Of a stretch of 64,000 nucleotides of DNA, positions 59,615-64,000 are shown in pieces; the first letter of the stretch is position 1; each line of letters begins with the position of its first letter. The notes below the pieces were generated by a model. That model worked only from the letters and a program-made list of their open reading frames with translations, was not told the DNA's origin and searched no databases. Both the position numbers and the translations under genes were made by a program. Origin of the DNA: CALANV01 sp036381615 (GTDB lineage Bacteria > Pseudomonadota > Alphaproteobacteria > CACIAM-22H2); NCBI GenBank assembly GCA_036381615.1, contig DASVCL010000078.1:10346-74345 (forward strand), in the 5' to 3' direction.

Positions 59615-61162
59615 ATGACCGCCGCGACCGCGGCCGCCGGCGCGCCGGCCGCCCGCACCAACCGGGCGGCGGTCACCGTCTGCATCATGCTGGCGACGAT
59701 CATGCAGGCGCTCGACACGACGATCGCCAACGTCGCCCTTCCCTACATGCAAGGGGCGTTGTCGGCGAGCCTCGACCAGATCAACTGGGTGCTCACGTCG
59801 TACATCGTCGCGGCGGCGATCATGACGCCGCCCACCGGCTGGCTCGCCGGAAGGTTCGGGCGCAAGCGGCTGTTCCTTACCGCCGTCGGCGGCTTCACCG
59901 TCGCCTCGGTCCTGTGCGGCGCGGCGCAGTCGCTCGAGCAGATGGTCCTGTTCCGTCTTTTCCAGGGCATGTTCGGCGCGGCGCTCGTGCCGCTGTCGCA
60001 GTCGGTCCTGCTCGACACCTATCCGCGCGAGCAGCACGGCTCTGCCATGGCGATCTGGGGCATGGGCATCATGCTGGGCCCGATCCTGGGGCCCACGCTC
60101 GGCGGCTGGCTGACCGAGTATTACAACTGGCGCTGGGTCTTCTACATCAACCTGCCGGTCGGGCTGCTGGCGCTCGCCGGCATGGTCGCGTTCCTGACGG
60201 AGACGCCGCGGCGGCGCACGATGCGGCTCGACTGGTTCGGCTTCGGCACGTTGAGCCTCGCCATCGGCGCGCTGCAGCTGATGCTCGACCGCGGTGAGCA
60301 GCTCGACTGGTTCGGCTCGACCGAGATCGTCGTCGAGACGGTCGTCTGCGGCGTCGCGTTCTACCTGTTCCTGGTTCACACCCTTACCACCGAGCGACCG
60401 TTCGTGAACCCGGGCCTGTTCAAGGACCGCAACTTCGCGACCGGCCTCGTCCTCATCTTCGTGGTCGGCATCATCCTGCTGGCGACGCTCGCCCTGCTGA
60501 CGCCGTTCATACAGAACCTGATGGGCTATCCGGTCCTCACCGCCGGAATGGTGATGGGACCGCGCGGCATCGGCACGCTGCTGGCCATGATGATCGTCGG
60601 TCGCCTGATCCGGCGCACCGATCCGCGCATCCTGATCACCCTCGGCCTGCTGCTCACGGCCGAGTCGCTGTGGGAGATGACCGGGTTCACGACCGACATC
60701 GCCCAGTGGGACATCATCCGCACCGGCCTGGTCCAGGGCTTCGGCCTCGGCTTCATCTTCGTGCCGTTGAGCGCGGTGACGTTCGCGACCCTGGAGCCGG
60801 CGCAGCGCACCGAGGGCACCGCGCTCTACAACCTGATGCGCAACATCGGCAGCAGCATCGGCATCTCGATCGTGATGAGCCGGCTCGTGCGCGGCGCGCA
60901 GATGAACCACGCCGAGATCGTGTCGCACGTCACGCCATTCAATCGCCTGTTCGAGGCGCCGTCCGTGGCGCAGTTCTGGGATCCGTCCACCGCGGCCGGT
61001 CAGGCCGCGCTCAATGCCGAGATTACGCGCCAGGCGACCATGATGGCCTATATTGACGACTTCTGGCTGATGACGGGGATGACGCTGCTGACAGTGCCGC
61101 TGGTGTTGCTGCTGCGCCGGCCACGCGATGAGGCCGCGCCGGCCACGGCAACGCCGGAATAG
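59615..61162 (+). CDS. DHA2-family MFS multidrug efflux pump, EmrB-like
   Basis: A 515-residue 14-helix transporter. The first helix with LDTTIANVALPYMQGALSASLDQINWVLTSY and the motif A-type loop GWLAGRFGRKRLF (about 68-80) mark the DHA2 drug:proton antiporters. Motif C-like GIMLGPILGPTLGGWL follows. ATG is 4 bp after the adaptor gene stop. Together with MarR and EmrA-like genes it forms a regulated multidrug efflux operon. Specificity is unknown. Confidence 0.9.
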   Translation: MTAATAAAGAPAARTNRAAVTVCIMLATIMQALDTTIANVALPYMQGALSASLDQINWVLTSYIVAAAIMTPPTGWLAGRFGRKRLFLTAVGGFTVASVLCGAAQSLEQMVLFRLFQGMFGAALVPLSQSVLLDTYPREQHGSAMAIWGMGIMLGPILGPTLGGWLTEYYNWRWVFYINLPVGLLALAGMVAFLTETPRRRTMRLDWFGFGTLSLAIGALQLMLDRGEQLDWFGSTEIVVETVVCGVAFYLFLVHTLTTERPFVNPGLFKDRNFATGLVLIFVVGIILLATLALLTPFIQNLMGYPVLTAGMVMGPRGIGTLLAMMIVGRLIRRTDPRILITLGLLLTAESLWEMTGFTTDIAQWDIIRTGLVQGFGLGFIFVPLSAVTFATLEPAQRTEGTALYNLMRNIGSSIGISIVMSRLVRGAQMNHAEIVSHVTPFNRLFEAPSVAQFWDPSTAAGQAALNAEITRQATMMAYIDDFWLMTGMTLLTVPLVLLLRRPRDEAAPATATPE

Positions 61163-61197
61163 GTCACCGCGCCGGCTTGTTCCGAGGGCGAGAAGCC

Positions 61198-61929
61198 CCG
61201 TCCTTCGACAGGTTCATCTCTCGACAAGCTCGGGACGAAGCTGTGAAGGGACGTTCCAGCTCGTCAACGCCTTATCCTGAGCTTGGCGAAGCCTCATCCT
61301 GAGCTCGTCGAAGGATGAGGCTTCGCTCCTTGCTAGCACTGCGATCTATTGGCACTTCGGCCGGCCTCGTCCTTCGACAGGCTCAGAACGAGGCCGCTCT
61401 GGTTTCTCGCTGCGTCCCGCCACCCGAGCCTGTCCAGGAACGAGTCCACGAAGCCTCACCCTGAGCTTGTCGAAGGGTGAGGCGTCGTGGTCGACGGATG
61501 TCAAAGAATGACGCTTCGCCCTATGTCAGTGTGGGGCCGGCCTCGTCCTTCGACAAGCTCAGGACGAGGCCGCTTCTTGTTTCTAGTTGCCTTCCACCAC
61601 TCACGCCTCATCCCGAGCCCGTCGAGGGACGCCCCCCTCGAAGCCTCACCCTGAGCCTGTCGAAGGGTGAGGCTTCGCTATCCAAAAATGAAGTTTCATC
61701 CCTTGCCTGCGCCGCGACCGGCCTCGTCCCTCGACAAGCTCAGGATGAGGCCGGTCCTATTTTCGACGGCAGCTCGCCGCCTACGCCTCATCCCGAGCTT
61801 GTCGAGGGATGAGGATTCGCCCCTTACGCCGGTGCAGCGGCCTCGTCCTTCGACAAGCTCGGGACGAGACCACTCTTGTGGAAAAACAAGCCCGTCGAAT
61901 CCTCATCCCGGGCTTGGCGAAGGATAAGG
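61198..61929. repeat. Field of about ten dispersed imperfect palindromes
   Basis: Recurring about 29-bp elements of the form CCTCRTCCTTCGACAAGCTC plus AGGAYGAGG, in either orientation, at 61292-61320, 61365-61393, 61454-61482, 61541-61569, 61644-61672, 61722-61750, 61786-61814, 61841-61868 and 61901-61929, with degenerate units near 61198-61237 and 61605-61630. Each has 8-9 bp complementary ends around a TCGACAAGCTC-type core. Spacing is irregular and the intervening DNA is unique, so this is not a CRISPR array. The last unit enters the 3' end of the next gene. Short frames in this region appear to be spurious. Confidence 0.85.
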
Positions 61930-62124
61930 CCCGCCTTGCTGCCGCGCGACGATGCGCTCCATGAGCTTCTTGACGCGATCGGCCGAAAGATCTGGCCGCT
62001 CGATCGCCATGATTTCGAGCGCCAGGGCCTGGGTGTCGGCCCAGGCCAGCTTGCGCGAGGCGGCAATGTCGAGCGCCTCCAGGATCAGGTCGATGGCGTC
62101 GCGCCGGCTGTTCCTGCCGATCAC
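61903..62124 (-). CDS. Small hypothetical protein whose C-terminus lies in a repeat
   Basis: A 73-residue frame from GTG 62124. The first about 62 residues (IGRNSRRDAIDLILEALDIAA then WADTQALALEIMAIERPDLSADRVKKLMERIVARQ) have strongly GC-biased third codon positions and a helical, amphipathic character. The last ten, GGPYPSPSPG, are encoded by a unit of the dispersed palindrome and supply the stop. This suggests that the repeat was inserted into, and re-terminated, an older gene. It lies 92 bp from queG on the same strand. No family was recognised. Confidence 0.5.
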   Translation of the reverse strand: MIGRNSRRDAIDLILEALDIAASRKLAWADTQALALEIMAIERPDLSADRVKKLMERIVARQQGGPYPSPSPG

Positions 62125-62216
62125 GTGGTTTTCCCGTCGGGCTTGGTACAGGTGCTGGCGCAGCCGAATCCGGGTGGTCCGGCTGCGCGTCTGACGCGAA
62201 ACTAATGAGGCTTTGG

Positions 62217-63359
62217 TTAACCGAAGGTTTCCGCGCGCGAGGGTTCGCCGGCGCGCCATTCGGCCTGCACGTCCGCGTCCGCCTCTGCGGCCAGACAACG
62301 TGCGCGCAGCGCCGCGAATTCCTCGGCCGGCAGCAGGCGCGACAGCGCCCACACGGCCGCGGCGCGCACGAGGGGCGACGCATCGCCGAGGCGATCGCGC
62401 GCGGCTTGCGCCAGCGCCGGATCGCCGCTGTTGCCGATGGCGATCAGCACGTTGCGTACGAAACGGTCCCGCCCGATCCGCTTCACCGGCGAGCCCGAAA
62501 ACACCTGGCGGAACGCGGCATCGTCGAGTTGGGCAAGATCGGCAAGACGCGGCGCGGTGAGTTCCGCGCGCGGCAGGAAGTCCGCATCGCGCGTCGCACG
62601 CGCGAACTTGTTCCACGGGCACACGGCAAGGCAGTCGTCGCAGCCATAGATGCGATTGCCCATCAACGGCCGCAGCTCGCGCGCGATATGGCCCTTGTGC
62701 TCGATCGTCAGGTACGAGATGCAGCGCCGCGCGTCGAGGCGATAGGCGTCGATGAACGCCGCGGTCGGACAGACGTCGAGGCAGCGGCGGCAGGCGCCGC
62801 AGTGATCGGTCTCGGCCGCGTCCGGCGCGAGGACGAGCGTGGTGAACACCTCGCCCAGGAACAGCCAGGAGCCGAAGCCGCGCGACACGAGGTTGGTGTG
62901 CTTGCCCTGCCAGCCGAGGCCGGCGGCCTGGGCCAGCGGCTTCTCCATCACCGGCGCGGTATCGACGAAGACCTTTACCGCGTGCCCGAACGTCTCGTGC
63001 ATCCAGCGCGCCAGCGCCTTGAGGCGCTTCTTGACCGTATCGTGGTAGTCGCGGTTCTGCGCGTAGACGCTGATCGTGCCGCGGTCGCGCCGGGCGAGAC
63101 CCGCGAGCGGATCCGTCGCCGGGCCATAGTTCACGCCCAGCACGACGACGCTGCGGGCCTCGGGCCACAGCACGCGCGGGTCGGCGCGGCGCTCGGCCGT
63201 GTCCGCCATCCAGCCCATGTCGCCGTGGAGACCGGCCGCGACGAATTCCGCCAGCCGCGCCTTCGCCGCCGCGCCCATGTCGGCGCGGGCGAACCCCACG
63301 ACGTCGAAGCCGAGCGCCAGTGCACGGTCGCGGATCTGCTGCCGGGGGTCAGTCTCCAT
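62217..63359 (-). CDS. queG: QueG, epoxyqueuosine reductase
   Basis: A 380-residue cobalamin- and iron-sulfur-dependent reductase. ATG 63359 (METDPRQQIRDRALALGFDVVGFARAD) matches family N-termini; earlier in-frame ATGs are possible. HGDMGWMAD near 45, VDTAPVMEKPLAQAAGLGWQGKHTNLVSRGFGSWLFLGEV (about 132-171), and two 4Fe-4S sites, CGACRRCLDVCP and CDDCLAVCPWN, are conserved. The C-terminus includes a HEAT-like repeat (VRNVLIAIGNSGDPAL). It makes queuosine from epoxyqueuosine in tRNA, completing the pathway with queF, tgt and queA. Confidence 0.92.
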   Translation of the reverse strand: METDPRQQIRDRALALGFDVVGFARADMGAAAKARLAEFVAAGLHGDMGWMADTAERRADPRVLWPEARSVVVLGVNYGPATDPLAGLARRDRGTISVYAQNRDYHDTVKKRLKALARWMHETFGHAVKVFVDTAPVMEKPLAQAAGLGWQGKHTNLVSRGFGSWLFLGEVFTTLVLAPDAAETDHCGACRRCLDVCPTAAFIDAYRLDARRCISYLTIEHKGHIARELRPLMGNRIYGCDDCLAVCPWNKFARATRDADFLPRAELTAPRLADLAQLDDAAFRQVFSGSPVKRIGRDRFVRNVLIAIGNSGDPALAQAARDRLGDASPLVRAAAVWALSRLLPAEEFAALRARCLAAEADADVQAEWRAGEPSRAETFG

Positions 63360-63363
63360 CACA

Positions 63364-64000
63364 TCAGGTAGGTAGCGTTCCCGCATGCCCGCCGCAATCG
63401 CCATCGGGGCGGACGGCGTCACCAATTGTCATTCGCGGTATGGCCTCGACGGCGGGTTGCGCCGGATCCGCCGGTTCGGCCAACGAGTCCGCCCCAGGTG
63501 TTTCAGCCGCGCCGGTCGTACTCGCCGTTTCGGTTGTTCCGCTTGTTCCGATGACTCCGCTCGTTCCGGCCGTTCCGCCTGTTCCAGCTGTTCCGCCTGT
63601 TCCGGCAGTTTCGGCTGTTCCGACTGTTCCGGCCGTTTCGGGCGTCTGCGCCGTTTCGCGTGTTCCGGACGTTTCCGCCGTTCCGCCCGTTTGCGCGGCC
63701 TGCGGCGCGACGGCCGGCGTGGGCGGCGGGTCGGCAGCCGCCCAGGCGGCAAGTTCGCGGGCGGCATTGGCCAGCGTTTCCGCGTCGGGTGCAAGGAAGC
63801 GGCGGGCGCGCTCGACGGTGCGCCAGGCCTCCGTCGGCGAAAGGCCGAGCCGCGCAGCGATGGCGCGGATCGACAACCCCTGGCGATGGAGAAGCAGGGC
63901 GACGCTATCGCCGACGTTCGAATAGGCCCGCGTCCATGTGGCCGTGCCGCCGTTCACCTCGAGTATTGCCGTAAACGGCCGAACGCGTCCGTCCACGCGG
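63364..64000 (-). CDS. HTH protein with threonine-periodic repeat (possibly 5' incomplete)
   Basis: An open frame reaching the window edge; GTG 63996 gives 210 residues but the true start may lie outside. Residues 30-68 (GDSVALLLHRQGLSIRAIAARLGLSPTEAWRTVERARRFL) form a helix-turn-helix like sigma-70 region 4 or Trp-repressor-type DNA-binding motifs. From 103 to 166 threonine occurs at every third residue (20 of 22 positions), with Gly, Ala or Glu between. The tail is Pro/Asp-rich. It ends 4 bp before queG, so it could share its transcript. No family was recognised beyond the HTH. Confidence 0.55.
   Translation of the reverse strand, partial: RVDGRVRPFTAILEVNGGTATWTRAYSNVGDSVALLLHRQGLSIRAIAARLGLSPTEAWRTVERARRFLAPDAETLANAARELAAWAAADPPPTPAVAPQAAQTGGTAETSGTRETAQTPETAGTVGTAETAGTGGTAGTGGTAGTSGVIGTSGTTETASTTGAAETPGADSLAEPADPAQPAVEAIPRMTIGDAVRPDGDCGGHAGTLPT
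63502..63693. repeat. 9-bp-period minisatellite (GTTCCGNCN type)
   Basis: About twenty imperfect tandem 9-bp units of the type GTTCCGGCC on the plus strand, in frame with the minus-strand HTH protein, where they encode Xaa-Xaa-Thr. The period is a multiple of three, so copy-number changes would preserve the frame and change only linker length. Confidence 0.7.

Noticed and set aside
61198..61929. Possible CRISPR array
   Set aside because: Repeat units are imperfect, occur in both orientations and are irregularly spaced, with no cas genes nearby.
63320..63925. Plus-strand Val/Pro repeat protein
   Set aside because: It is the complement of the minisatellite in the HTH gene frame and has no domain. 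The minus-strand frame has an HTH motif and sits in line with queG.

Overview
The window is GC-rich (roughly two-thirds G+C), densely packed DNA from a free-living, metabolically versatile bacterium. Gene content points to an alphaproteobacterium of the Hyphomicrobiales/Rhodospirillales type: two branched-chain-amino-acid-type ABC importers, a FAD monooxygenase/DUF2783 pair, a stand-alone PaaN aldehyde dehydrogenase, and tgt, queA, queF and queG close together. This is inferred from content; there is no rRNA or other taxonomic marker. No tRNA, insertion sequence, prophage or CRISPR array was seen.

Region 1 (1-13329) is the most striking. A partial acyl-CoA dehydrogenase is followed by fourteen minus-strand genes transcribed from 12480 leftward: suyA, suyB, a fumarate-reductase/succinate-dehydrogenase-like iron-sulfur subunit and two membrane anchors, a TauE/SafE exporter, a TauABC/SsuABC-type importer, a two-subunit class I fumarase-like enzyme, an FrdA/SdhA-like flavoprotein, and SlcC- and ComC-type dehydrogenases. 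A GntR/HutC regulator is divergent, with a perfect palindrome in the shared promoter. SuyAB desulfonates (2R)-sulfolactate to pyruvate and sulfite, and SlcC/ComC interconvert sulfolactate stereoisomers. The dehydrogenase and fumarase homologues could convert the succinate analogue 3-sulfopropanoate, by way of sulfoacrylate, to sulfolactate. That proposal is an inference.

Region 2 (13383-23733) holds a Liv-type importer with three short-chain dehydrogenases, an FCD-type GntR regulator, a ketosteroid-dehydrogenase-like flavoprotein and a glutathione transferase. It looks like a catabolic island for an unidentified, possibly cyclic, substrate. Two TGTATACA sites flank the divergent promoters.

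Region 3 (24044-32018) is mixed: a gamma-glutamyltransferase homologue, a VOC protein and a CGNR zinc-finger regulator sharing a 22-bp perfect palindrome, small membrane proteins, PaaY, a LysE exporter, a YnfA protein, a DUF488 protein and an HxlR regulator.

Region 4 (32279-41811) is a phenylacetate-degradation locus (paaN, paaG-H-I-J, paaK, with paaY nearby) lacking the paaABCDE epoxidase. Next come an aromatic FAD monooxygenase and a DUF2783 protein behind another 22-bp palindrome.

Region 5 (41860-54438) holds yajQ, a translationally coupled trio of membrane/stress-type proteins, a YihY-like protein, an unusual metallo-beta-lactamase-fold protein, a second Liv importer, a divergent Crp/Fnr regulator, a RidA-like protein and a group D flavin monooxygenase.

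Region 6 (54466-64000) carries queuosine genes (queF, tgt, queA, queG), a MarR/EmrA/EmrB-type efflux operon, a 730-bp field of about ten dispersed palindromic repeats, and, at the edge, an HTH protein with a threonine-every-third-residue repeat.
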